Source: JAAXHB01 sp965214945
GTDB taxonomy: Bacteria; Actinomycetota; Acidimicrobiia; Acidimicrobiales; Aldehydirespiratoraceae
Direction: 5' to 3'
NCBI GenBank assembly: GCA_965214945.1
Contig: OZ244029.1
Location: 744,001-808,000 of the forward strand
DNA length: 64,000 nt
Under the pieces are notes generated by a model that was given only the letters and a program-made list of their open reading frames with translations, searched no databases and was not told the origin of the DNA. Shown piece by piece: positions 49,901 through 57,933 of the stretch (position 1 is its first letter; each line of letters opens with the position of its first letter). The translations under genes were made by a program, and so were the position numbers.

Positions 49901-50836
49901 TTGTATCCCGGCTTGATACTCTCCAGTCGCATCCGTTTACGACATCTCGTCGTTGCGACAGCGGTTGCTCACAACGGCTCCATCCGTGAGGCCGCGGCCG
50001 TGCTTCACCTGACGCGACCCGCTGTGTCTAGGTCTTTGGGTGAACTGGAGCAAATTCTCGGAGTGCGCCTGTTTGATCGCCACCCCAAAGGGATGTCGGT
50101 CTCGGCTGGGGGAGGGGCTCTCATCGCCCACGCCCAGTTCGTGGTTGCCGAAGTAGGCTCGCTCATCCGCGAAGCCGACGAGGTTCGAACGGGTGCGGTC
50201 GGTGAAGTCCGCGTCGGCGCGCTGCTCGCCGGCACGGCAGATGTCCTGCCGGCGGCGATCCTGGAGGTTGCTCGGCTGCGTCCGGATACACAGATCTCCG
50301 TTGTTGAGGCCGGCGTCGATCGGCTCTATGAGCAGCTGATGCTTGGAGCGTTGGACCTGGTAGTTGGGCGCGTGGTTCCGCTCGCCACGATGCGTGGTGT
50401 GGAGCTCGAGCAGCTCTATGAGGACTCAGTGCAGGTGATTTGTGCTCCGTCCCATCCGCGATCAACGCACCGTGGCTCACTTGGCGAGCTTGTCGGTGAG
50501 CAGTGGATCCTGCCACCGTCTGACACATCACTGCGACGCCAGATCGAGGAGAGTTTCATCGCCGATTGCGGCCGGCCACCGCAGGCTGCCATCGAGTGCG
50601 TCTCGGCGCTGCCACTGAGACCTCTCGTGCTCGGGGGCGAGCACCTTGCGGTCGTCCCGTCGGGCGTGTTTAGGGACGATCTCGACCGGGGCGCTCTCGT
50701 CGCCTTGCCAGTCACAATCCGTGGATCGGATGTTCCCGTGGGTGTCATGGTGCGAGCAGGGGCAGGCCTCACCAGCGGCGCTACCGCGCTGGTTGAGGCC
50801 CTTCGGCACGCCGCGCGCCCCGCGGACGCATTCTGA
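49901..50836 (+). CDS. LysR-family transcriptional regulator (GbpR-like)
   Basis: 311 residues from TTG 49901 (TTG 49913 equally possible). The N-terminal winged helix-turn-helix has GSIREAAAVLHLTRPAVSRS and LGVRLFDRHPKGMSVSAGG; the rest is the effector-binding domain. It stands divergent from the hydrolase/HAAO genes and upstream of the aldehyde dehydrogenase and lyase genes on its own strand, so it probably controls this catabolic locus. A decayed copy, missing the DNA-binding half, is at 13229. Confidence 0.85.
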   Translation: MYPGLILSSRIRLRHLVVATAVAHNGSIREAAAVLHLTRPAVSRSLGELEQILGVRLFDRHPKGMSVSAGGGALIAHAQFVVAEVGSLIREADEVRTGAVGEVRVGALLAGTADVLPAAILEVARLRPDTQISVVEAGVDRLYEQLMLGALDLVVGRVVPLATMRGVELEQLYEDSVQVICAPSHPRSTHRGSLGELVGEQWILPPSDTSLRRQIEESFIADCGRPPQAAIECVSALPLRPLVLGGEHLAVVPSGVFRDDLDRGALVALPVTIRGSDVPVGVMVRAGAGLTSGATALVEALRHAARPADAF

Positions 50837-50914
50837 TCGCCCACCGGAGTTCAACCCGCAACATTGCCGATGTCGGGGCGCTGTTCCTTTGCGGGTGCCA
50901 GCCCGAGCGTCAGA

Positions 50915-50960
50915 TCAACGACACAGCCATCTGATGGTCAACGACACAGCCATCTGATGG
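50915..50960. repeat. Perfect 23-bp tandem duplication between LysR and aldehyde dehydrogenase genes
   Basis: TCAACGACACAGCCATCTGA(TGG) at 50915-50937 and 50938-50960. Lies in the likely promoter region of the following operon. Confidence 0.9.
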
Positions 50961-51126
50961 GGTGTAGCCGTTAACCGACGATGCATACCAGCAGCTACTG
51001 CGATGGCTTTTGGCTCAGGCATGCCGAAATTGCGATGGGAGTGTGCCGAACGCGCACTCGATGTCCATTGGCTGCTCAGGTACCGTGCTCAGGGAGCTTC
51101 GGATCCGGATACAGGAGACACCGACG

Positions 51127-52557
51127 GTGGACTACCCACAACTTCGCCTCCACATCGACGGCAAATGGCGAATTACGAATGAGGATCTAGCAGTCGAAAA
51201 CCCGTCAACCGGCAGGGAGATCGGCCGGCTGCCTGTGGCTAGTCAAGGCGACATCGACGACGCGCTAGCTGCCGCCGTTGACGGGTTCGCCATCTGGAGC
51301 CGGACTGCTCCGAACGAACGCGCAGAGTTGATACGTCGAGCTGCGGCGTTGATGCGTGAACGCCAGGACGAGATCGCCCATTCGATTACCTTGGAGCAAG
51401 GCAAGCCGCTGCAGGAGTCGCGGCTCGAGGTCATTCGAGGGGCCGAGTTCTTTGAGTGGGACGCCGGCGAAGCGGAGCGCTTGTACGGGCGTGTGATCCC
51501 TTCAGCTCCCGGTATCAGATACATCGTGCACCGCCAACCGATCGGGCCGGTCGCCGCGTTCTCGCCTTGGAACTTTCCGATGAGCCAACCCGCGCGCAAG
51601 GTTGCGGGTGCGCTGGCATCTGGCTGCTCGATCATCCTGAAGCCGGCAGAGGAGACCCCCGCTGGCGCCATGCACATTGTCGAGGCGTTCAAGGATGCGG
51701 GTCTGCCTCCCGGCGTCCTGAACCTTGTGTTCGGAGTGCCTGCGGACATATCGGTCCAGCTGATCCCCGACGAGAGAACTCGGCTTGTAGCGTTCACCGG
51801 CTCTACGACCGTCGGACGCCATCTGACGACACTCGCGGCCGAGAACATGACACCAGTGCTAATGGAGCTCGGCGGGCACGCACCAGTGATCGTTTGTGAA
51901 GACACGGATGTGAAGAACGCCGCCATCGCATCTGCGACACGAGCGGTCCGGAACTCCGGCCAGGTTTGCACGTCACCAACCCGTTTTTTCGTCCATGAGT
52001 CGATCCACGACGAGTTCCTGAAGCACACCTCGCAGCGTGTAGCGTCCACGATCTTCGGTGATGGGCTGAATCCGGGTGTTGAGATGGGCCCACTCGCCAA
52101 CAAGCGACGGGTGTCCGCGATGACCGACCTGGTGAGCGACGCCACCGACCGCGGGGCTCGCCTGATGACGGGCGGTCAACGTGTCAATGGACCGGGGTGT
52201 TTCTTCGAGCCAACTGTGCTCGCTGAGGTGCCCGACGACGCCCGGATCATGCGTGAGGAGCCCTTCGGCCCAGTCGCCGTCGTCAATCCGGTTCAGTCTC
52301 TCGATGATGCGATAAGACAGGCCAACTCGGTGCCTTACGGTCTGGCTGCGTACGGGTTCACCAATCGTGCCGACTACATCGACGAGATGACAGAGCGAGT
52401 GGAAGCCGGCAACCTGTCGATCAATACGCTCGAGGCCTCCCGTCCTGAGACGCCCTTCGGGGGTGTGAAACACAGCGGGCACGGGCGAGAAGGCGGGACC
52501 GAGGGTCTTCACCACTACACCGCGGTGAAGACCGTCTCCCACTGCATCACGATCTAG
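51127..52557 (+). CDS. NAD(P)-dependent aldehyde dehydrogenase (succinate-semialdehyde type)
   Basis: 476 residues from GTG 51127, preceded by AGGAGA; a longer open frame upstream lacks coding character. Landmarks: FSPWNFPMSQPARKVAGALA, AFTGSTTVGRHL, catalytic Glu in LMELGGHAP, catalytic Cys in NSGQVCTSPTRF, and EPFGPVAVV. It oxidises an aldehyde to the acid; similarity is highest to GabD/ketoglutarate-semialdehyde enzymes. It is followed by a DHDPS-family lyase 70 bp later, a pairing that typically converts a dehydrated sugar acid to an aldehyde and then an acid. Confidence 0.85.
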   Translation: MDYPQLRLHIDGKWRITNEDLAVENPSTGREIGRLPVASQGDIDDALAAAVDGFAIWSRTAPNERAELIRRAAALMRERQDEIAHSITLEQGKPLQESRLEVIRGAEFFEWDAGEAERLYGRVIPSAPGIRYIVHRQPIGPVAAFSPWNFPMSQPARKVAGALASGCSIILKPAEETPAGAMHIVEAFKDAGLPPGVLNLVFGVPADISVQLIPDERTRLVAFTGSTTVGRHLTTLAAENMTPVLMELGGHAPVIVCEDTDVKNAAIASATRAVRNSGQVCTSPTRFFVHESIHDEFLKHTSQRVASTIFGDGLNPGVEMGPLANKRRVSAMTDLVSDATDRGARLMTGGQRVNGPGCFFEPTVLAEVPDDARIMREEPFGPVAVVNPVQSLDDAIRQANSVPYGLAAYGFTNRADYIDEMTERVEAGNLSINTLEASRPETPFGGVKHSGHGREGGTEGLHHYTAVKTVSHCITI

Positions 52558-52627
52558 AAGCCAGGCGCAATCAGGAGATCCGCTGCAGTACGTCCGCAGT
52601 GAAGCCAAATCGCACGCCAAGGCCACC

Positions 52628-53536
52628 ATGCGGGGCATCTGGGCGGCCGCGTTGACGCCGTTCGACGATGACCTTCGCATCGATGAGGACGGCTACCGTG
52701 AGAACGTCCGCCACTGGACCGAGGATCTGGGTATCGCGGGCATCTTTGTCGCGGGTAAGCAGGGCGAGTTCTTCTCGATGAGCGTCGAGGAGCGGAAGCG
52801 TTCGCTGGAACTCACGATCGAGGGCTGCCGCGGCAGAGCGCAGACGATCATGTCCTGTTCGGATCAGAACTTCGACGTGGTGCTCGATCTCGCGCGTCAC
52901 GCCCAGGAGACCGGTGCCGACTATGTGGTGGTGCACGCGCCGGCGCTGCACTTCTTCACTGAGCAGGACGAGACGTTGATCCGGTATTACAGCGCCCTCT
53001 CCGAGGCCGTCGACATCGGCATCGCGCTGTGGAGTCACCCTGACAGCGGCTACTTGATGTCGCCTCAGCTTTGCAACCGGCTGGCCGATCTGGAGAACGT
53101 CGTCGCAATCAAGTATTCGGTGCCGAGAGCGATGTACAGCGAGCTGACCGAGCTTGCGTCGGATCGTATTCAAGTCAGCACCGCAGCAGAGTCCGAGTGG
53201 CTCGACAACATCATCGAACTCGGGTGGGACCTCTACCTGTGCTCTTCACCGCCGTACCTGATCCAAACCGCGCAGGACCGCCGCATGTACGAGTACACCG
53301 AAGCTGCCTTCAGCGGACATCACGACCAGGCGCGATTGATTAGCGCGAGCCTTGATCCGGTCCGCGACGCGCTGAGCGGCACCCGGCCCCCTGAGAAGCC
53401 CCATGCGCACCAAAAGTATTGGCAGGAGCTGTTGGGACAGGTCGGCGGTCGGGTGCGATTCCCGCTTCTCGAGCTGACCGATGCCGAGAAGACCGCGACT
53501 CGTGAGGCTTTCGAGCAATGTGGCCTAGCTGTGTGA
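52628..53536 (+). CDS. DHDPS/KDG-aldolase family lyase with altered active-site Tyr
   Basis: 302 residues. Schiff-base lysine K162 in VAIKYSVPRAM. The strand that normally carries the catalytic Tyr (YNxP) reads LWSHPDSG, with Trp135 in its place, so acid-base chemistry must differ or the substrate supplies it. The carboxylate loop is VAGKQGEFFS instead of G-T-T-G. It forms an operon with the aldehyde dehydrogenase. Likely a 2-oxo acid aldolase or dehydratase in sugar-acid or aromatic catabolism, exact substrate unknown. Confidence 0.78.
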   Translation: MRGIWAAALTPFDDDLRIDEDGYRENVRHWTEDLGIAGIFVAGKQGEFFSMSVEERKRSLELTIEGCRGRAQTIMSCSDQNFDVVLDLARHAQETGADYVVVHAPALHFFTEQDETLIRYYSALSEAVDIGIALWSHPDSGYLMSPQLCNRLADLENVVAIKYSVPRAMYSELTELASDRIQVSTAAESEWLDNIIELGWDLYLCSSPPYLIQTAQDRRMYEYTEAAFSGHHDQARLISASLDPVRDALSGTRPPEKPHAHQKYWQELLGQVGGRVRFPLLELTDAEKTATREAFEQCGLAV

Positions 53537-53553
53537 GCGGCGACGGAGTGGAG

Positions 53554-53610
53554 ATGACGAGTCCCCCCGCACATGACGAGTCCCCCCGCACATGACGAGT
53601 CCCCCCGCAC
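53554..53610. repeat. Three perfect tandem copies of a 19-bp unit
   Basis: ATGACGAGTCCCCCCGCAC at 53554-53572, 53573-53591 and 53592-53610, just after the lyase gene. Each unit contains ATG and a run of six C. Not CRISPR: no spacers. Confidence 0.92.
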
Positions 53611-53687
53611 ATGGAAAGGGCGAGGTCGACGTACTGTTCGATCACGATAAGCGTCAATCCCTGCTTGACCGCTCCCAGAAGAGGGGG

Positions 53688-54551
53688 TCAGTTCGCTGAC
53701 CAGACGCAGGGGAATAGAGGGCTGTCTGGGCGGTCTCCGTGGGCCAGGCCGTGTGCCTTCATGAGGTCGCTGAAGTCGGGGTCCATGCCGACATCCCGGA
53801 AAGCGATGCGGGCGTCGTCGCCCAGCCACTTGGAGGTAAAGACGCGCAGCTCGGTCTCGGCGTCGAGCAGCCCCGAGCCTCCGTGCAGAATCCGGCCGTT
53901 GAAGACTACGCAGTCGCCGGGGTCCATGTCCCAGCTGACGACGCCGTAGGCCGCTCGGTCGGCGTCGATGTCTGGGATTCCTGTGTCGGCTATCGCCGAG
54001 AAGTCGCTGCGGGCTACATCACGTTTGCGATCGGGGTTGAGCGTGCCGAAGTCAGGCTGGTCTAGCACCAGCCCGCCAAGATGCGACCCTGGTACGAACG
54101 CCAGGGCGTTGAGAGCCTTCACCGGCACCAGCGGCATCCAGATCGTACAGGTGTCGTGGCCCTCGACCGACCAGTACGGCTCATCCTGGTGCCACGGCGT
54201 CTCGAACTGCGAGCCTGGCGATCGTACGAACACGGCGTCGAAGTAGAAGCGCACCTCCGCCGAGGCCATCATGCGCCCCGCGATCTCCGCTGCTGGGGAC
54301 TCGTGCACGAACCGCTGATACTCCGGCACCGACTGCCATGCCATCGAGTCCCACAGCATCGTCCGCCCTTCGCTGTCACGGTCCCAGACCCGTGCCCGCT
54401 CGGTGGGATCGCCCAGGTGCCGGCTCAGCCCGCAAGCCAATAACTCGATCCAGGCGGGCTCGAACATCGCCTTTAGCATCACCACGCCGTCGTGTCGGAA
54501 CGTAGCGATCTCCTCTGAGCTGATCCGGCGTGGGTCAGCCTGGGGTGACAT
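53688..54551 (-). CDS. Phytanoyl-CoA dioxygenase (PhyH) family oxygenase, second copy
   Basis: 287 residues. Iron ligands: HxD in PWHQDEPYW and distal His in VFNGRILHGGSGL; CTIWMPLVPVKALNALAFVP is the family core strand. Fe(II)/2-oxoglutarate hydroxylase of unknown substrate, only distantly similar to the one at 14010. Placed at the end of the aromatic/sugar-acid locus on the opposite strand. ATG 54551; no strong ribosome site seen. Confidence 0.8.
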   Translation of the reverse strand: MSPQADPRRISSEEIATFRHDGVVMLKAMFEPAWIELLACGLSRHLGDPTERARVWDRDSEGRTMLWDSMAWQSVPEYQRFVHESPAAEIAGRMMASAEVRFYFDAVFVRSPGSQFETPWHQDEPYWSVEGHDTCTIWMPLVPVKALNALAFVPGSHLGGLVLDQPDFGTLNPDRKRDVARSDFSAIADTGIPDIDADRAAYGVVSWDMDPGDCVVFNGRILHGGSGLLDAETELRVFTSKWLGDDARIAFRDVGMDPDFSDLMKAHGLAHGDRPDSPLFPCVWSAN

Positions 54552-54657
54552 GCTGGCCGACTGTACACGCCCAGCAGATCGGATAGGAACCCCTGCCGGA
54601 GCGGCTAGCTAGAATCGGTGAGAGTCGACATCGCCTCGGGCGGTTTCAAGGTTCGCC

Positions 54658-55713
54658 TCAGCCGATCGAATCGGGCTCAGGATGACGGCCGGTTCTGGCC
54701 GGTAACAGAAAACCGATTCCCCAGCTAAGGTGCATTGTCAGCAGTGCCACCGGCAGCAGGAGTGCTGCGGGATCTCGCCGGCGTACGAGATTGTCCAGTG
54801 TCGCTCCGAGGATGAATACGCCGTACACAGCTAAGAGAACCGCTAGTGGCAGCGCCAAGCCAAGAACGGCCAGAACAGCCGCAACGATCAATGAGCAAAC
54901 CAGGAGCGGTGCGGCGACGTGCCGCAACTTGGTGGATCGGGGATAATCAATGACCAACCGCGACTTGCTGCGGCCATATTTAAAGTACTGCACGACCAGT
55001 CGACGAATGCTGGATCGGGCATAGTAGCGGACGATCAGATCGGGTCTATACCATACCGTGTAGCCGTTGGAGCGGAACCGATAGTTCAGTTCGTAATCCT
55101 CATTGCGAATGTAGTAGGGATTGAATCCCCCGACTTCTTCCAGGACCGCCCGGTTGAAGGCCCCCAAGAAGGCCGTGTCCGCGGGGCCTTCCTGGGCACG
55201 GTTGCTGCGGTGAATTGCGCCACCCGATCCTGCGAAAATGTTCATCGCCAGAGCGATGCTCCTCTGGACAGGCTTGATTCCTATGGCAAACTGACGTCCT
55301 CCTACGGTGGCAGCGCCTGTGTCTTGAAGCGTCTCCATTACAATTCGGACATAATTGGGCGGCAAAACGTTATGCGCGTCACAGCGCACCAGGTACTGTC
55401 CGCTGGCGGCCGCAATTGCTGCATTGAGTCCAGGAACAATGAGCTTCTCGGGATTCGGTACAACCAGAATGTTGGGATGAGCAGACTGCACGAGTTCCAA
55501 CAAGGCAACAGGATCGTCTGCCTCAGCGATCACGACTTCGATGTCGCCTGCGTAGTCTTGTGCGCTGATGGCCTGCACGCACTCGACGATAGTGTCTGCT
55601 GAGTCTCGTGAGGGTATGAAGACGCTGACCAAAGGAGGCGCGGTGTGGTCGTCTCGGAGTTGGTCGGTGTCGGCTTCGTCTGAAGAGTGGGAGCAATGGA
55701 TGCTCTTAGACAT
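54658..55713 (-). CDS. Family 2 glycosyltransferase with C-terminal membrane helices
   Basis: 351 residues. The GT-A domain starts PLVSVFIPSRDSADTIVECV, with the nucleotide-sugar DxD-like YLVRCDAHNVLP and the acceptor region GGFNPYYIRNEDYELNYRF (ED motif). About 90 C-terminal residues form two to three membrane helices (HVAAPLLVCSLIVAAVLAVL and following). Resembles ExoA-type succinoglycan glucosyltransferases; probably adds sugars to a lipid-linked glycan on the inner side of the membrane. Overlaps the upstream oxidoreductase gene by eight bases, so co-transcribed. Confidence 0.82.
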   Translation of the reverse strand: MSKSIHCSHSSDEADTDQLRDDHTAPPLVSVFIPSRDSADTIVECVQAISAQDYAGDIEVVIAEADDPVALLELVQSAHPNILVVPNPEKLIVPGLNAAIAAASGQYLVRCDAHNVLPPNYVRIVMETLQDTGAATVGGRQFAIGIKPVQRSIALAMNIFAGSGGAIHRSNRAQEGPADTAFLGAFNRAVLEEVGGFNPYYIRNEDYELNYRFRSNGYTVWYRPDLIVRYYARSSIRRLVVQYFKYGRSKSRLVIDYPRSTKLRHVAAPLLVCSLIVAAVLAVLGLALPLAVLLAVYGVFILGATLDNLVRRRDPAALLLPVALLTMHLSWGIGFLLPARTGRHPEPDSIG

Positions 55714-56749
55714 GACCCTTTTCGATCTGCTGCGCCAGATCCGCCATGATCCGGCAGTTTTCGAGTCCTGCTGAAGCAGGTACCACTGGAGGCAGCTCTT
55801 CGACGGTTCTCTTCACGAAACTGCGGATTGTGCGCTCGTGGGGACTGCGAAAGCGTCCGCTCAGATAGCTTGCAGCGTTACGTGCGGTGCCCTTCAGAAT
55901 GTAGCTGACCTCCCGGAGCGATGAAAAACCGATGCCCCAAGGACTTGTATTCTGTCGCCGATAGTTCGTCAGGAACTTGGACTGCATGTCGAGTCTCAGC
56001 AGGCCATCGGTTCCCCAGATGTCGACCAGGTAGCTTCCATGGTCGAGGGTATATGTGAGCACCGCGCTGCAGTGGATTCGTTCTCCGAGCAGTTCGATCC
56101 TGTAGTCCTCGTATGGCGACCACGGGAATTCGGGCATCAGTTTGCTGGCCGTGACTATGCTGTGCTGTATCGGCCCGATGAAGGAGCGGGCCATATAGCA
56201 GACGTGGGGGCCGGTCTCTCCGATCACCCCGCCCGGCAGTCGATTAGCAAAGTGGTCCTGCTTGGCCACATACAGCGAGTTGGGTGTGACGTACAGCACC
56301 CTCATACCGGTGACGTCGCCGATGTCGCCCCACTCGATTCGCCGATGGGCTTCGACGACAGCAGGGTTGAAGAGGTCGGTGTGCGCTACCTCCACTCGTC
56401 CCTTGGACGAGCTTTCGGCTGCCACTATTTTCTCGCAGTCTTGTAGATTGTCGGCGAGAGGCTTCTCGATGAGCACTGAGGCATTGGCCTCGAGCGCCAG
56501 CGTTGCAATGTTGGCGTGTGAATCGGGTGGCGTGCAGATGTCGACGAAGTCGGGTTGCTCCTTGTCGAGCAGTTCGGTTAGATCGGTGTAGGCGCTGGGA
56601 ACGCCGAATCGGTCGGCCGCGGCCGCAGCGGTGGAAGGGTCGGTGTCGCAGACGGCCACCAACTGGACGTCCTTGCGCAGGCGGACCCAGGCGGGAAGGT
56701 GGTGTTTGGTGGAGATGAACCCCGTTCCGACTACCGCTGCCTTGAGCAC
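55706..56749 (-). CDS. Gfo/Idh/MocA-family oxidoreductase
   Basis: 347 residues from GTG 56749, with GGAGG seven bases upstream. NAD(P)-binding VVGTGFISTKHHLPAW, then the family motif VLIEKPLADNLQDCEKI (E-K-P), and the C-terminal half with GGVIGETGPHVCYMARSF. These enzymes oxidise or reduce sugars or inositol derivatives, including UDP-sugar steps in surface glycan synthesis. Its overlap with the glycosyltransferase supports a glycan-building role. Confidence 0.83.
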   Translation of the reverse strand: MLKAAVVGTGFISTKHHLPAWVRLRKDVQLVAVCDTDPSTAAAAADRFGVPSAYTDLTELLDKEQPDFVDICTPPDSHANIATLALEANASVLIEKPLADNLQDCEKIVAAESSSKGRVEVAHTDLFNPAVVEAHRRIEWGDIGDVTGMRVLYVTPNSLYVAKQDHFANRLPGGVIGETGPHVCYMARSFIGPIQHSIVTASKLMPEFPWSPYEDYRIELLGERIHCSAVLTYTLDHGSYLVDIWGTDGLLRLDMQSKFLTNYRRQNTSPWGIGFSSLREVSYILKGTARNAASYLSGRFRSPHERTIRSFVKRTVEELPPVVPASAGLENCRIMADLAQQIEKGHV

Positions 56750-56789
56750 GGAGATCCTCCTGCCAGTCCTGGGCAAAGCTCAGAGCTTC

Positions 56790-57683
56790 AATCCGGGGGA
56801 AGCTTCAGAGCTTTGCGAGGACGGAATATAGCCCGGCAGCCTCCGACGTTCCCCAACGCACCATGTCGAAGCGCCTCCGGGTCGTCTCGCAGGGCGTCGT
56901 CGACATGCACGGGTGAGTTGTCCCGAGAGGGCGTTGGGGTGCCATGCCCCCAACCAGTCTTGCAGGGTGTCGTCGATGTGGACGAGCGAGTCGGACTCGG
57001 GGCTTTGATGCTGTGCAGCAGCATGTTCATGGCGCACAGCCGGGCCGGGAGTTCGGCGATCTCCCATCCGGTGAACGCCCCGGCTCCCATCCGGTGAACG
57101 CCCCTGAGCGCAGATGCTTGCGCTGGTCGGGATCGAGCTGCGAGAACCGCTTAGCGATCGACTCGTAGGCGCCGAGGAAGAATCCGCCGGTGCTGCACAC
57201 CGGGTCGCAGATGCGCTGCGCCACCGGTTTGGGCTGCATCACATCCACTTGGTTGCTGTCAGGCTCGTCGAGGCCAGTGGCGGCTTCGGCCTCGGCGTAT
57301 TGGCGGTCGTGTTCGAGGCTGCAGGTGAAGCGGCTCTCAGTGCCGGAGGATTCGTAGCCGAACGGGAGCGCGCCGTCGAAGAGGAAGGCCGTGAGGGCGT
57401 CGGGGGAGGCGGTGCGGTACTTGCGGGTCTGCCATTCAACGCCGGTGAGGGTGGTGCTGACCTTCTTGGCTTCGATCACGCCGAAGGCCTGGCGGTCGAC
57501 GAACAGCACGTAGTCGGCTGGACCTGCTGCGGTAGGCACCTCGCGGACCGCAGCGCCCTGGGTGGCAGCGACGGCAACATGCCGGTAGTCCTGCACCATC
57601 CAGCCGCATGCGGCAAGCTGGGAGTCGATCTAGGTGCGAGCCTGCTGTTCGGGTGCGAGGTGCTCGGAGGAGTCGTCCGCCAT
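56790..57683 (-). pseudogene. Relic of hsdR/hsdM type I restriction genes, copy 3
   Basis: From ATG 57683 the HsdR N-terminus (MADDSSEHLAPEQQART) is followed by an in-frame TAG, then QLAACGWMVQDYRHVAVAAT, PADYVLFVDRQAFGVIEAKK (the nuclease-like E-x-K of HsdR) and FLFDGALPFGYESSGTESRF. It is then joined to HsdM: CDPVCSTGGFFLGAYESIAK (SAM-binding Asp-Pro-x-C-x-T-Gly) and SGAFTGWEIAELPARLCAMN. A 23-bp tandem duplication at 57061 and further frame changes break it. The deletion points differ from those in the relics at 7.1-7.9 and 45.4 kb. Confidence 0.75.
57061..57104. repeat. 23-bp tandem duplication in the hsdM relic
   Basis: CTCCCATCCGGTGAACGCCC(CGG) at 57061-57083, repeated for 21 bp at 57084-57104; causes a frameshift in the GAFTGWE region. 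Confidence 0.85.
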
Positions 57684-57855
57684 AGTTCACCCAACTGTAG
57701 GCGCCACCTGGCCGAGAGCCGATAGCGTCACCTCGTCGGTCTGTTCCAGGGCCGGCTCGGCTGTAGGCGAGTTGTCGTGCGCTCCGGCCGGGTACCGTGA
57801 CCAAGCGGTAGCAAATCAGCGGGTGTCAAGGTGCTCCACACCCCAAAATGGGACT

Positions 57856-57889
57856 GGGGAGAGCGGCCCCCGAAGGGGCGGCTCTCCCC
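57856..57889. promoter_or_regulatory. Strong hairpin just upstream of the HEPN-motif gene
   Basis: GGGGAGAGC...GCTCTCCCC (9-bp outer stem) enclosing CCCC-CGAA-GGGG (inner stem). It ends 17 bases before ATG 57907 and could act as an attenuator or hide the ribosome site. The same hairpin, with two loop-side changes, is at 60946-60979. Confidence 0.7.
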
Positions 57890-57933
57890 GGGTAGAAGGT
57901 GGACTCATGTCCTACGGAGAGGATAGCAGGGAA

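Noticed and set aside
53554..53610. CRISPR-like repeat array
   Set aside because: Copies are directly adjacent with no spacers and no cas genes are present.
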